Of a DNA stretch of 64,000 nt, positions 15,960-24,590 are shown one piece after another (the first letter of the stretch is position 1; every line of letters begins with the position of its first letter). The notes beneath the pieces are model-generated. The model had not been told where the DNA came from. It ran no database searches and saw only the letters and a list, made by a program, of their open reading frames with translations. Source of the DNA: Polycladomyces subterraneus (GTDB taxonomy: Bacteria > Bacillota > Bacilli > Thermoactinomycetales > JIR-001); the NCBI RefSeq assembly GCF_030433435.1, contig NZ_JANRHH010000052.1, positions 1-64,000 on the forward strand. Reading direction: 5' to 3'. The translations under genes and the position numbers were made by a program.

Positions 15960-17198
15960 TTAAGCCGACCGCTTGGCATCAAGAGTCCATTCTTTTATTT
16001 TTTGGTCAGAGGGGAGGAAATAAGTGAGCATACCAAGGAGCGGGAGAAAACCGACCCACTGCATAACGTGCGAGAGTCCCATGACGTCGATCATTTTACC
16101 CAGCCCTACCGAACCGACGGCTCCCATGCCGAAGGCAAATCCAACGGTTAAACCGGACACGGTTCCTATTTTTCCCGGAAACAACTGCTGTGCATATACC
16201 ACCGTGACGGAGAAGCTGGATAACAGGATAAAACCATTCAACAATAAAATCGCACAAGCCCATGTTGCACTTACATAAGGCAGGAGCAGGGCGAGCGGAG
16301 CGGAACCAAGCATGGAAAAATAGATGATCTTTTTCATGCCGAATCGGTCTGCCAGCGGTCCGCCGCAGAAGGTACCGACTGCCCCAGCCACCAAAAAGAG
16401 GAAAATATAAAGTTGGGCTTGTTTTAAAGAGAGTTTGTACTGTTCCATCAGATAGAACTGATAGTAAGTGCTGATTCCGGCGATGTACCATGACCGGACG
16501 AAGATGAGAAAGATGAGTAGAACCATGGCGAAAAGTAGCATCTTTTTCATCCCGCTCTGCTGAACCCAAAACGTTTTTTCTTTTTTGGCAGGGCGCGGAT
16601 GGGAAAGAAGGTAACCCTGATACCATCTGGCGATAAACAATTGGATGACGAGGGCGATGCCCGCCACTAGTGTAAACCAAATGGCTCCTTTCTGCCCGAG
16701 CGGGATAAAAATCAAGTAAGTCATCAAGGGAGCGAGCGCTTGCCCCGTGTTCCCTCCAACCTGAAAAATGGATTGGGCTAACCCTCTCCGATTTCCGGCG
16801 GCCAGATAGGAAACACGTGAGGACTCGGGATGGAAGACAGCAGATCCGATTCCCACCAGTACAACAGACAACAGAACAAACGAGTAGCTCGGAGCTAAAG
16901 CCAGACACAACATCCCCAAGCAGGTGGAAGCCATGCCGAGCGGCAACATATAAGGAAACGGCCGTTTGTCCGTATACCAGCCAAACACTGGTTGTAAAAG
17001 TGAGGCGGTAAAATTGATCGAAAAACCGATCCAGCCAATCTGCGTGTAGGTCAGGTGCATAGAATCTTTCAAGATGGGAAAGATCGCGGGGATGACTGAT
17101 TGAATGGAATCATTGAACAAATGAACAAGGCCAATTAAAAACAGAATATGATATATTGCTGTTTTCTCATTGAATCTTTCTGTTGATGAGAGTTGCAT
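15960..17198 (-). CDS. MFS efflux transporter, fosmidomycin-resistance (Fsr) family
   Basis: 412 aa with twelve predicted membrane helices in two six-helix halves joined by a cytoplasmic loop rich in Lys/Pro (about residues 200-215). The N-terminal LIGLVHLFNDSIQSVIPAIFPI and GSAVFHPESSRVSYLAAGNRRG are hallmarks of the Fsr group, which exports fosmidomycin and other drugs. ATG at 17198 with AGGGGA upstream. Monocistronic. True substrate unknown. Confidence 0.85.
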   Translation of the reverse strand: MQLSSTERFNEKTAIYHILFLIGLVHLFNDSIQSVIPAIFPILKDSMHLTYTQIGWIGFSINFTASLLQPVFGWYTDKRPFPYMLPLGMASTCLGMLCLALAPSYSFVLLSVVLVGIGSAVFHPESSRVSYLAAGNRRGLAQSIFQVGGNTGQALAPLMTYLIFIPLGQKGAIWFTLVAGIALVIQLFIARWYQGYLLSHPRPAKKEKTFWVQQSGMKKMLLFAMVLLIFLIFVRSWYIAGISTYYQFYLMEQYKLSLKQAQLYIFLFLVAGAVGTFCGGPLADRFGMKKIIYFSMLGSAPLALLLPYVSATWACAILLLNGFILLSSFSVTVVYAQQLFPGKIGTVSGLTVGFAFGMGAVGSVGLGKMIDVMGLSHVMQWVGFLPLLGMLTYFLPSDQKIKEWTLDAKRSA

Positions 17199-17974
17199 AC
17201 CATAAGTCCCCTATTCGTTGCATAGTGATAAACTTCTCGTAGCCACACGGCCAAATTACGGATCCCTATTGTAGACAACCGAGCTTTCGATTGTAAACAA
17301 ATAATCCTCCAAAGGGGTCAAACGTTAGTTCCTGGATACACCACAGACCAATACCGAAGGATTTATATGTTATATATATATAGGTATAACATAAGACTCG
17401 CGCCAAAGTTAACATAACATTTCGATAATATTTGCGAAACTGTCCACACATAAATAGAAAACCCGTTAAAACCCTCGAAGGCCCTTCAAAATTCCCTCTT
17501 GAGGTGCTTTTTTCTTTTCGAAACTGTATATAGCAGTAAACTGATAACCGGGGCAAAAGAGCGAGCAGGAAAACCCAGCTTTGCCCTTCAGGGTTGAGAT
17601 GATCGCGAACCGCGATATGGAGTGCCTTTTCCAATTTGGGGACAGATCAATAACGGTAGTCCACTTCCTTATAGCCAAGCTCAATCAATTCGCTGGTGCA
17701 TGCCAACCTAGTGACCTATGCGCTTATCCCAGACGGATCTACAAATCCTAACTCCTGAATGGATCTATGGATTATTGTGTGCTAAGAACACTTCCCATAT
17801 CACTCTTTTGTGGTATCCCCACCCGACTGTACCCGAAAATTACATTAACAACCTTTGAATATATTTATATTGAACTATTTCACAAAATGTTCAAAAATGA
17901 AGCGAGGAAAAAAGCATTTTCGTGTTTAATTAGGCAATCAGCTATACTATATCGCAACAAAGGGGGAGACAACT
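17199..17974. other. long non-coding stretch
   Basis: About 775 bp without a supported gene. Minus-strand frames in 17460-17700 (LGYKEVDYRY... and NWKRHSISRF...) look like scraps of a former gene broken by stops, but I cannot name the family. The AT-rich segment 17340-17400 and the TATACT at 17942-17947 before the next microprotein are plausible promoter sequence. Confidence 0.35.
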
Positions 17975-18142
17975 ATGGAAGATCGGCAAATAAGTTATTC
18001 AGATAACAAAGAAGAGCAACATAATAATTCAGATTACCTTCATTTATATGAAAAATTCTTGGATCAACCAACAAAAAATGGGATCGTTAATTTCATCAAA
18101 CGGTTATCTTATTCTCCCCCCTCTAAAGAAACAAAGAATTAA
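17975..18142 (+). CDS. acidic small protein, 55 aa, unknown
   Basis: ATG at 17975 is preceded by AAAGGGGGAGAC. The product is hydrophilic, starting MEDRQISYSDNKEEQHNNSD and containing a basic C-terminal helix (NGIVNFIKRLSYSPPSKETKN). It is followed by a second small gene 20 bp downstream and shares its terminator at 18370-18395, so the pair probably forms a mini-operon. No family recognised. Confidence 0.5.
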   Translation: MEDRQISYSDNKEEQHNNSDYLHLYEKFLDQPTKNGIVNFIKRLSYSPPSKETKN

Positions 18143-18162
18143 AGAACAAGGTGGGAAAATTA

Positions 18163-18327
18163 TTGGAAAAGCGTTTCAATGAAATTGTAACCATAGCCTG
18201 TCAATGTGGTAATGTATTTCAAGTTGATAAAGAAAAGTATCTACAAAGCTTTCTCCAATGCCCTGCCTGCGAAACCATCATCCATCCCAATGAACATTTT
18301 GAGGACCATAAAAACCAGGGGTTGTAA
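18163..18327 (+). CDS. small zinc-ribbon protein, 54 aa
   Basis: Begins at TTG 18163 (or GTG at 18151, giving four more residues); GGTGGG lies 6 bp before the TTG. The product has ACQCGNVFQVDKEKY and LQCPACETIIHPNEH, i.e. a CxC plus CPxC arrangement able to bind one zinc ion, like a rubredoxin-type knuckle. It follows the acidic 55-aa gene and precedes a strong terminator. Such ribbons often mediate protein or nucleic-acid contacts; role unknown. Confidence 0.55.
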   Translation: MEKRFNEIVTIACQCGNVFQVDKEKYLQSFLQCPACETIIHPNEHFEDHKNQGL

Positions 18328-18348
18328 AGGAGTAATACCTGGTTTACG

Positions 18349-18395
18349 CCCTCATCCAGGGCGTGATGAGCGAAGGTATTTACCTTCGCTTTTTT
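18349..18395 (+). terminator. terminator of the microprotein pair
   Basis: A first hairpin CGCCCT/AGGGCG (18349-18364) is followed by GCGAAGGTA/TACCTTCGC (18370-18389) and six T residues. The second stem is a clear rho-independent terminator on the plus strand. Confidence 0.85.
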
Positions 18396-18711
18396 ACGCC
18401 TGTTTTAACCTATCAATGGCGAAATTGAATCTGATGCCCTTGCACAATGGAATAAAGAAAAACTATCAGTGATTACTTGAACCGTCGGTAACCTTTCTCC
18501 AAACAACCCAAACCTGATCCAGTACAGCCCCCGCCAAAGGCTTAAGAGTTAATCTTGATACCGTTGTTCGGATACTTCCCCCTCTTTTTCAAACTTAGTG
18601 ATGATTTCATCGTTAAACTGCACAGTCAATCAATTCCTGGTGAGAGCCAAACTTATACTCACGCTCTGCGTATACACCTTTGATATAGCCGGTGCTATCC
18701 CCAGTTATGAA
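18396..18711. other. intergenic region, nothing recognised
   Basis: About 315 bp between two terminators of opposite orientation. Short frames are interrupted by stops and no family or repeat could be supported. Confidence 0.35.
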
Positions 18712-18733
18712 AAAGCCCTCAACTGAGGGCTTT
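18706..18733 (-). terminator. terminator of flavin reductase gene
   Basis: AAAGCCCTC-AACT-GAGGGCTTT (18712-18733), followed on the minus strand by a T-run. It lies 45 bp below the stop of the flavin reductase gene. The sequence right of it (GAGACTGCTGACAAAG) resembles the leader of dispersed repeat family A. Confidence 0.75.
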
Positions 18734-18777
18734 GAGACTGCTGACAAAGTTTCGGTTGCACTATTGCCGGGCACACC

Positions 18778-19425
18778 CTACTTCCGTTCCCGTTTTCGCT
18801 GTTGCCACTCTTCGTACGACAGACGCGGCAGAGAAAAGGTGCGGCCGATCGTACCGTAGGACGTTCCCGCCAACCGCCCGATCGGATCGAGCAGACGGGT
18901 GTCGATCCGCCCCTCTTTCAACAGGTCATCGCGCACATGGAACATGACGACCTGGCCGATGATGAGATCGGTGTTGGGGGCATCCGGTGTTCCGCCCATC
19001 GGCAGAATCCGGTCCAGTACACATTCCATCTGTACTTTGGCCTGTGCAATTCGTGGCGTTTGGATCTTGACGCTGGGCACCAGATCAAATCCAACTGCTT
19101 CCGCCTCACTCTCATCCGGAGGGAAGTCGACCGCGGTCTGATTGACCCGCTCCACGTTCTCCCCGTCTACTACATGGACGACGAATTCTTTCGTTTCGTC
19201 GATGTTACGCGTCGTGTCCTTCTGTACATTCCCCGGTTTGCGTCCAACCGAAATGCTCACCATCGGCGGATTGGTGGACACTACAGTGAAAAAGCTAAAT
19301 GGAGCCGCATTCACCACCCCGTCGCCACTCCGGGAGGTGACAAACGCGATCGGACGCGGCAATACGCTGCCGATCAACAATTTATAGTTTTCTTTTTGCG
19401 ACTGTTGTTGGGGATCGATTTGCAC
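18778..19425 (-). CDS. flavin reductase-like FMN-binding split-barrel protein
   Basis: 215 aa. NYKLLIGSVLPRPIAFVTSRS...VVNAAPFSFFTVVSTNPPMVSISVG is the FMN-binding split barrel of the flavin reductase/DIM6-NTAB family, with the C-terminal VMFHVRDDLLKEGRIDTRLLDPIGRLAGTSYGTIG loop that closes the active site. GTG at 19425 is chosen because GAAGGAG lies 7 bp before it; the frame continues upstream without a better start. It follows hmgA on the same strand with a gap of about 265 bp. It may reduce flavin for a monooxygenase, or be a ring-modifying enzyme of aromatic degradation. Confidence 0.8.
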   Translation of the reverse strand: MQIDPQQQSQKENYKLLIGSVLPRPIAFVTSRSGDGVVNAAPFSFFTVVSTNPPMVSISVGRKPGNVQKDTTRNIDETKEFVVHVVDGENVERVNQTAVDFPPDESEAEAVGFDLVPSVKIQTPRIAQAKVQMECVLDRILPMGGTPDAPNTDLIIGQVVMFHVRDDLLKEGRIDTRLLDPIGRLAGTSYGTIGRTFSLPRLSYEEWQQRKRERK

Positions 19426-19691
19426 GAATACCACTCCTTCACCTCGAGCGTGTCTGATCCATCCATTTGATCGATCCATATTCTCTGTTTCGCTAACCCG
19501 GCTCACTCCACCTGCCCTAAGCCAAAGCGCAGACGCGAGCAAAGCATGCTTTGCTCAAGTAGGTGGAAATTCCCGCGATAGGTTTCCGATGCTTTCCGGT
19601 CCATTACTCAAACGGGGATCAATTTTCGCCCGCCTGGGAAAACGTTGCCGCCTGACAGATTGACCAGATTCGCCCTTCATGACTGATATCC

Positions 19692-20855
19692 CTACGACTT
19701 CGCGGGCAACCAGCTCCTCAGATAGCCGGGATCTTCCACCGCCAACGCCGAACGGGCCACATGGAGGGGACGGAACGTATCCACCATCACAGCCAACTCC
19801 TCGGTCCGATCCTTACCCAGGCTGTTCTCAATCGCCCCGGGATGTGGCCCGTGCGGTATGCCGCTTGGATGCAATGTGATTGAACCAGACTCGATCCCGC
19901 GACGGCTCATGAAATTGCCTTCCACATAGTACAGTACCTCATCACTGTGTACATTGCTGTGATAATAAGGAACGGGGATCGCCTCCGGATGGTAGTCGAA
20001 CAGGCGCGGCACAAACGAACATACCACAAAGTTTGGTCCGGCAAACGTCTGATGTACTGGAGGAGGCTGGTGGATTGATCCGGTGATCGGCTCGAAATCG
20101 TGAATGCTCAGTACATACGGATACAGATAACCGTCCCACCCCACGACATCAAACGGATGGAAATCATAGCGGTAGGCATGGAGTTGGTTGCGCGCCTTGA
20201 CGCGCACCTCGAATTCACCTTCCTCTACATGGGTTTCCAGCCGCTCCGGACCACGGATGTCCCTTTCGCAATACGGACTGTGTTCCATCAATTGACCGTA
20301 TTCGTTGCGGTAGCGTTTGGGAATCGTGATTTCACCCGTGGACTCGATCACCAAAAAACGGGTCCGTTCACCAGACGTGACAATCCGATATGTCGTACCG
20401 ACCGGGATGACGATGTAGTCGCCGGGGCGGTAGGATAGGGTGCCGAACACCGTCTCCACACGCCCTTCTCCCTCATGAACAAACAATATTTCATCTCCGT
20501 CGCCATTCCGGAAAAAATAATCCATCGGCTCCGTCGGCATACAAATACCGATCGCCACATCCTCATTGACCAGTAAGTATTGCCTTCCGTCGATCGGATC
20601 GCCTCCGGGTGAAAGTTTTCGGGTGAGAAAATGGCGGTGCCGGTTGGCCCCCGCCTCCTCCAGATGAACCGTCCAGTCGCGAAGCAAACGTGCATCGCTG
20701 ATCTGTGTGGGCGGTTGGTGATGATACAAGATGGATTGCATCCCCGAAAATCCTTTGGTTCCCATCACTTCTTCGCGGTACAAACTACCGTCTTCCTTGC
20801 GGAATTGCACATGCCGTTTGCGCGGAATCTCTCCCATGCGACGGTAAAAAGGCAT
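19692..20855 (-). CDS. hmgA: homogentisate 1,2-dioxygenase
   Basis: 387 aa cupin-fold dioxygenase that cleaves homogentisate to maleylacetoacetate in phenylalanine/tyrosine catabolism. Iron-site residues are seen in YYHSNVHSDEVLYYVEG (His and Glu) and SITLHPSGIPHGPHPG (His). HQTFAGPNFVVCSFVPR and FDVVGWDGYLYPY are conserved family stretches. The ATG at 20855 is preferred over 20870 because GGGAGG precedes it at the right distance. The usual partners (4-hydroxyphenylpyruvate dioxygenase, fumarylacetoacetase) are not adjacent; a flavin reductase follows. Confidence 0.92.
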   Translation of the reverse strand: MPFYRRMGEIPRKRHVQFRKEDGSLYREEVMGTKGFSGMQSILYHHQPPTQISDARLLRDWTVHLEEAGANRHRHFLTRKLSPGGDPIDGRQYLLVNEDVAIGICMPTEPMDYFFRNGDGDEILFVHEGEGRVETVFGTLSYRPGDYIVIPVGTTYRIVTSGERTRFLVIESTGEITIPKRYRNEYGQLMEHSPYCERDIRGPERLETHVEEGEFEVRVKARNQLHAYRYDFHPFDVVGWDGYLYPYVLSIHDFEPITGSIHQPPPVHQTFAGPNFVVCSFVPRLFDYHPEAIPVPYYHSNVHSDEVLYYVEGNFMSRRGIESGSITLHPSGIPHGPHPGAIENSLGKDRTEELAVMVDTFRPLHVARSALAVEDPGYLRSWLPAKS

Positions 20856-20931
20856 CCTTCTTCCTCCCATCCCTCAACCGTCTATTATGAAAACGCATTC
20901 AATTCCATTGTATCAGAAATGAATGAAAAAG

Positions 20932-20953
20932 ATCCCTTCCTCATGGAAGGGAT
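20932..20953 (-). terminator. terminator hairpin of the mobB remnant
   Basis: ATCCCTTCC-TCAT-GGAAGGGAT, followed on the minus strand by CTTTTTC. A related hairpin follows the intact mobB gene at 40004-40019, so it belongs to the duplicated mobB 3' end. Confidence 0.7.
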
Positions 20954-20959
20954 AGTGGA

Positions 20960-21065
20960 TCATTTCTCTTCAGTCAACCACCGGACCAAAGACGTCTCCA
21001 TTCCATTCACATCGTCAATAGTGTACAGCGGATACGGACAGTACTTGAGCTTAATCAACGCCTGA
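20960..21065 (-). pseudogene. remnant of mobB 3' end
   Basis: The minus strand encodes YCPYPLYTIDDVNGMETSL, then VRWLTEEK and a stop. This is nearly the same as the C-terminus of the intact MobB at 40031-40528 (CPYPLYAIDDVDGMEAALIR). Only about 35 codons plus the following terminator are present; everything upstream is lost. It is a partial duplicate left by recombination. Confidence 0.85.
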
Positions 21066-21238
21066 AGCTGTGGCATGGCATTTCAATCAGGCAATTTTCA
21101 TGCTATTCTCCTTATCACGATCTCCATGATTTGATAGAATAGTTGATTAAACAGACACGCCCTCATTATACTTAATCAAAAATCAGAATGCCACCACAGG
21201 TTTCTACTTGCCGAATCATGAAAAAGGAGAGAAAAACA

Positions 21239-22018
21239 TTGACGCCTGTCATTGAAATGACCAATGTTTCTTGGAAAAGAGGGAATCAAACCATCCTTCA
21301 TCAAATTAATTGGCAGGTTCGTGAGGGAGAACACTGGGCGATATTGGGCCTGAATGGATCCGGAAAAACGACGTTACTCAATATCATTAACGGATACATA
21401 TGGCCCACAAAAGGGAGTGTATGTGTGTTGGGTCACCAGTTTGGCGACGTAGATCTAAGGGAACTGCGCAAATCGATTGGGTGGGTCAGTTCTTCTTTGC
21501 AAGAACAAATATACGGTAACGACCGTGCACAGGACGTAGTAATCAGCGGAAAGTATGCTTCGATTGGTTTGTACGAGAAACCAAGCGTAGAAGATGATGA
21601 TCGAGCCAAACAGCTGATGGAACAATTAGGGTGCGATCATTTGATCGATCGTTCATATCAAAGTTGTTCCCAAGGTGAAAAACAAAAACTACTCATCGCC
21701 CGTGCGTTGATGGCCTCCCCCAAACTGCTGATTTTGGACGAGCCCTGTAGCGGACTTGATTTTCTTTCAAGAGAAGCGCTATTGTCCAGTATTAGTCAAT
21801 TGGCAGCACAACCGGACGCCCCCCATATGCTATTTGTGACCCATCACATTGAAGAGATCGCCCCCATCTTTACCCATACATTATTGCTCCGACGTGGTCG
21901 CGTATTTACAAAAGGAAAGTCAAAGAGTGTTTTAACCAGCTCTACCCTATCTGCCTTTTTTGAAACGCCTGTTCAAGTAGATTGGCGAAATGACCGGGCA
22001 TGGCTTTCCATTCCATAG
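21239..22018 (+). CDS. ylmA: ABC transporter ATP-binding protein, YlmA-like
   Basis: 259 aa. Walker A GLNGSGKTTLL, signature CSQGEKQK, Walker B LLILDEPCSGLDF and switch region VTHHIEEI. TTG at 21239 is chosen as start because AAAGGAGAG precedes it by 7 bp; the upstream ATG (21188) has none. The protein resembles B. subtilis YlmA (ModF/PhrA-like ATPases). No permease gene is adjacent, so it may act with a distant membrane partner or in a non-transport role. Confidence 0.82.
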   Translation: MTPVIEMTNVSWKRGNQTILHQINWQVREGEHWAILGLNGSGKTTLLNIINGYIWPTKGSVCVLGHQFGDVDLRELRKSIGWVSSSLQEQIYGNDRAQDVVISGKYASIGLYEKPSVEDDDRAKQLMEQLGCDHLIDRSYQSCSQGEKQKLLIARALMASPKLLILDEPCSGLDFLSREALLSSISQLAAQPDAPHMLFVTHHIEEIAPIFTHTLLLRRGRVFTKGKSKSVLTSSTLSAFFETPVQVDWRNDRAWLSIP

Positions 22019-22102
22019 GCACGATCCCTGGATCATATGTTTCCGGATAGGCCACCTAGCTGAAGTGAACCGTATGGACGGCTTATACCTAAGAACCAAA
22101 CA

Positions 22103-22139
22103 GGCTGGACCGAAGCAGCTGAGCTACTTCGATCCAGCC
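22103..22139. terminator. hairpin between convergent ylmA and thiolase
   Basis: GGCTGGACCGAAGCAGCT pairs imperfectly with AGCTACTTCGATCCAGCC, giving a long stem of about 16 bp between the two convergent gene ends. There is no T-run, so termination is likely but not certain. Confidence 0.5.
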
Positions 22140-22158
22140 CCGTATATTGTCTGCGTGT

Positions 22159-23313
22159 TCATCGTTCGAACAAAGTTGCGATTCCTTGCCCGCCTCCGAC
22201 ACATGCCGTCAACAAGCCGAGCTTCGCATCAGTGCGTTTCATCTCGTACAGCAACTTCGTTGCCAAAATCGCGCCGGTCGCCGCAATCGGATGTCCGTGT
22301 GCAATAGCACCGCCGTTGACGTTGAGCCTCTCCGGATCAAAGTGAAGCTCCCGGTCGCAGGCCAATACCTGTGCCGCAAATGCCTCATTGATCTCAATCA
22401 AGTCGATGTCTTCTATCCGAAGTCCATTCTGTTTAAGCAACTTCCGCACCGTGGGTACTGGACCGATCCCCATGATGTTCGGATCCACGCCGGCAACAGC
22501 CATCGCGCGAACCGTACCGAGGATCTGAAGTCCGAGCTGCTCAGCCCTTCGCCTCGACATCAGCACCAATGCGGCGGCACCATCGTTGATCCCGGAGCTG
22601 TTCCCAGCCGTTACGGTGCCTCCCGGCTTAAAGACAGGCTTTAATTTTGCCAACCCTTCCAAGGTTGTCTCGCGCGGGTGTTCATCGGTGTCAAACAATC
22701 GTGTCTCCTTCCCGTCCGGCACCTCCAGTGGGAGAATTTGCTCCTTGAATCGGCCTTCACGCATCGCCTTCGCCATCTTCCGCTGGCTGTGGAAAGCAAA
22801 TTCATCCTGCTCTTCCCGGGAAATTTGGTATTTCTCAGCCAAGTTTTCCGCGGTAATCCCCATCGATGGATTTCCAATGGCTTCCGTTGAAAGGCGCGGC
22901 GTGAAGAATTCGGGCGGTGTTCGTTGAAACGACTTCGTCGGACGGGCCATCAGATACGGTCTCCGGGTCATACTTTCCGCTCCGCCTGCCACGTAGACCT
23001 CCCCGCAGCCTGCCATAATCGCCTGTGCCGCCAGATTGATCGCGTTCATGCCCGTACCGCATTGGCGGTCAATCGTGAGACCGGTCACGCGCATCGGAAG
23101 ACCCGCCTCCAGCAGGGCGAGGCGCGCAAAATTCCCTCCGCCAGCAAAGCAGTTCCCAAAAATCACGTCGTCGATCTCTTCGGGATCAATCCCCGCACGC
23201 CGAACGGCCTCACGAATCACCGCAGCGCCGAACTGATACGCATGTAGCTCCCGCAGTGCCCCAGCCTCTTTCGCGACCGCGGTGCGCACAGCAGACACGA
23301 CGACTGCTTCCAT
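22159..23313 (-). CDS. thiolase (acetyl-CoA acyltransferase)
   Basis: 384 aa thiolase. The nucleophilic Cys is in DRQCGTGMN (Cys85), the base His in GGAIAHGHPIAATGA and the second Cys in ACVGGGQG. GESM..RP and GNSSGINDGAAALVLMS are family motifs. It splits 3-ketoacyl-CoA to acetyl-CoA and a shortened acyl-CoA. It is the last gene of the minus-strand catabolic island, 60 bp below the IclR gene, and fits as the final beta-oxidation step for the acyl-CoA made by the ligase and dehydrogenases upstream. Confidence 0.92.
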   Translation of the reverse strand: MEAVVVSAVRTAVAKEAGALRELHAYQFGAAVIREAVRRAGIDPEEIDDVIFGNCFAGGGNFARLALLEAGLPMRVTGLTIDRQCGTGMNAINLAAQAIMAGCGEVYVAGGAESMTRRPYLMARPTKSFQRTPPEFFTPRLSTEAIGNPSMGITAENLAEKYQISREEQDEFAFHSQRKMAKAMREGRFKEQILPLEVPDGKETRLFDTDEHPRETTLEGLAKLKPVFKPGGTVTAGNSSGINDGAAALVLMSRRRAEQLGLQILGTVRAMAVAGVDPNIMGIGPVPTVRKLLKQNGLRIEDIDLIEINEAFAAQVLACDRELHFDPERLNVNGGAIAHGHPIAATGAILATKLLYEMKRTDAKLGLLTACVGGGQGIATLFER

Positions 23314-23373
23314 ACATCCCCATCCTTTCCCTGATCATTCTGGGCGGACCTTCACTCAGCGTACAAGGAGTTA

Positions 23374-24159
23374 TCATGAACGGGATTGGTGACGCCATTG
23401 AAAGCCGCTCCATTCGGACAGTTTCCTTGAGCTTTCCTGCAAATACTGAATAGCTTGCGCCAGGTTTTCGTTTTGTAACTGAGTCGTAACAGCCAGACAA
23501 CCCATCACCAAGTCTACCAACCCGAATCTGTTAAAGATCGGAACAGCGACCGCCGAGATCCCTAGGGTTAACTCGGCATGCGTCACCGCATACCCGTTCC
23601 GCCGAGTGTCCCGCAAGCTCTGGATGAATTGTTCCGCGTCCACAATCGTATTCGGTGTGAAGGCCGTCAAGCCTGCCTCGATGAACCGGTGCCACTCCTT
23701 CTCGTCATCAAACGCCAGGAAGCACTTTCCAAACGCGCCTCCCGTGATGGGAAACTGCTGACCTACAGAGATGGTGATCCGCACACTCTCATCTGGTGGT
23801 TCAGCAGAAGCGATGTAGATTAACCGATCGTTCTTCAGACGCTGCACCAACACGGAGGTAAATCCCGTCAACGCGGCGATCGACTTGAGCTCGGAGATTG
23901 CGTTGGCGACCGTGTCGTTTAATTCGGCCGCGCGGTTGCCGAGCGGAATTAAGTAGGGTCCGAGGTGATATTTTTTCATCTCCGCGTCGTACTTCACAAA
24001 ATCTTCCTTCTCAAGTGTCCTTAGGACGCGTAGGCAGGTGGTTTTGTTGACTTCCAACTTTTCTGCGATGTCCTTCAGCGAGCAATTTCTGTATTTGTAA
24101 CGACTGAGCAGTTTGAGAATCCGCGCCGCCAAGGAAACAGAAGGAACTTGATACTCCAC
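23374..24159 (-). CDS. IclR-family transcriptional regulator
   Basis: 261 aa. An N-terminal winged helix-turn-helix (residues 8-65: SLKDIAEKLEVNKTTCLRVLRTLEKEDFV) is followed by the IclR effector domain (about 80-255), with the typical ITGGAFGKCFLAF and RRNGYAVTHAEL...ISAVAVPIFN segments. Such regulators bind small aromatic or carboxylic effectors. Its place between the transporter genes and the thiolase suggests that it controls this catabolic island, possibly through the palindromes at 33511 and 34911. Confidence 0.9.
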   Translation of the reverse strand: MEYQVPSVSLAARILKLLSRYKYRNCSLKDIAEKLEVNKTTCLRVLRTLEKEDFVKYDAEMKKYHLGPYLIPLGNRAAELNDTVANAISELKSIAALTGFTSVLVQRLKNDRLIYIASAEPPDESVRITISVGQQFPITGGAFGKCFLAFDDEKEWHRFIEAGLTAFTPNTIVDAEQFIQSLRDTRRNGYAVTHAELTLGISAVAVPIFNRFGLVDLVMGCLAVTTQLQNENLAQAIQYLQESSRKLSEWSGFQWRHQSRS

Positions 24160-24238
24160 TACAGTCCCTCATTTCGCTGTAATATGATTTTCGGAGGCAA
24201 AGGCTGCCCCGCGCGAAACGCTCTGCGAACCCGGGACA

Positions 24239-24525
24239 TCAGCGGACAGAAAGGACCACGCCTTCGCAGGTGATGACGTCCCCGGGGCACACCATGCCGG
24301 TGAAACGAATGTTGAATTTGCTGAGATCTCCCTCTTCACCAACAAATTCCGTCAAATTTGTCCAACGAAAGCCATCGTCAGCATCCCATAAGCGATGACT
24401 CCGCCCAACCCTGCCTGCACCGTGAATTCCTCGACCGTGTGAATTGAATGAAAGTCTCCAGATGCTCCGGAATATATGACGGGACTGTGTCTTCGTAATT
24501 GGGTTTTAAAACGTGCTGTTATCAA
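24239..24525 (-). pseudogene. broken MaoC-like (R)-hydratase
   Basis: A TTG at 24525 after GAGGAG opens the frame, which encodes YSGASGDFHSIHTVEEFTVQ and AGLGGVIAYGMLTMAFVGQI, the hot-dog hydratase motif (catalytic Asp/His in SGDFHSIH), then hits a stop at 24352. The next part, LTEFVGEEGDL...IRFTGMVCPGDVITCEG, continues the same fold in another frame, down to 24239. A frameshift has therefore inactivated the gene. MaoC proteins hydrate enoyl-CoA esters, the step between dehydrogenase and thiolase in this island. Confidence 0.85.
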
Positions 24526-24590
24526 AGAAATCTCCTCTGTAGATCACGGTGTACGAGCGCGGTGCACCATTTCCAGAGCTGAACGAACCT

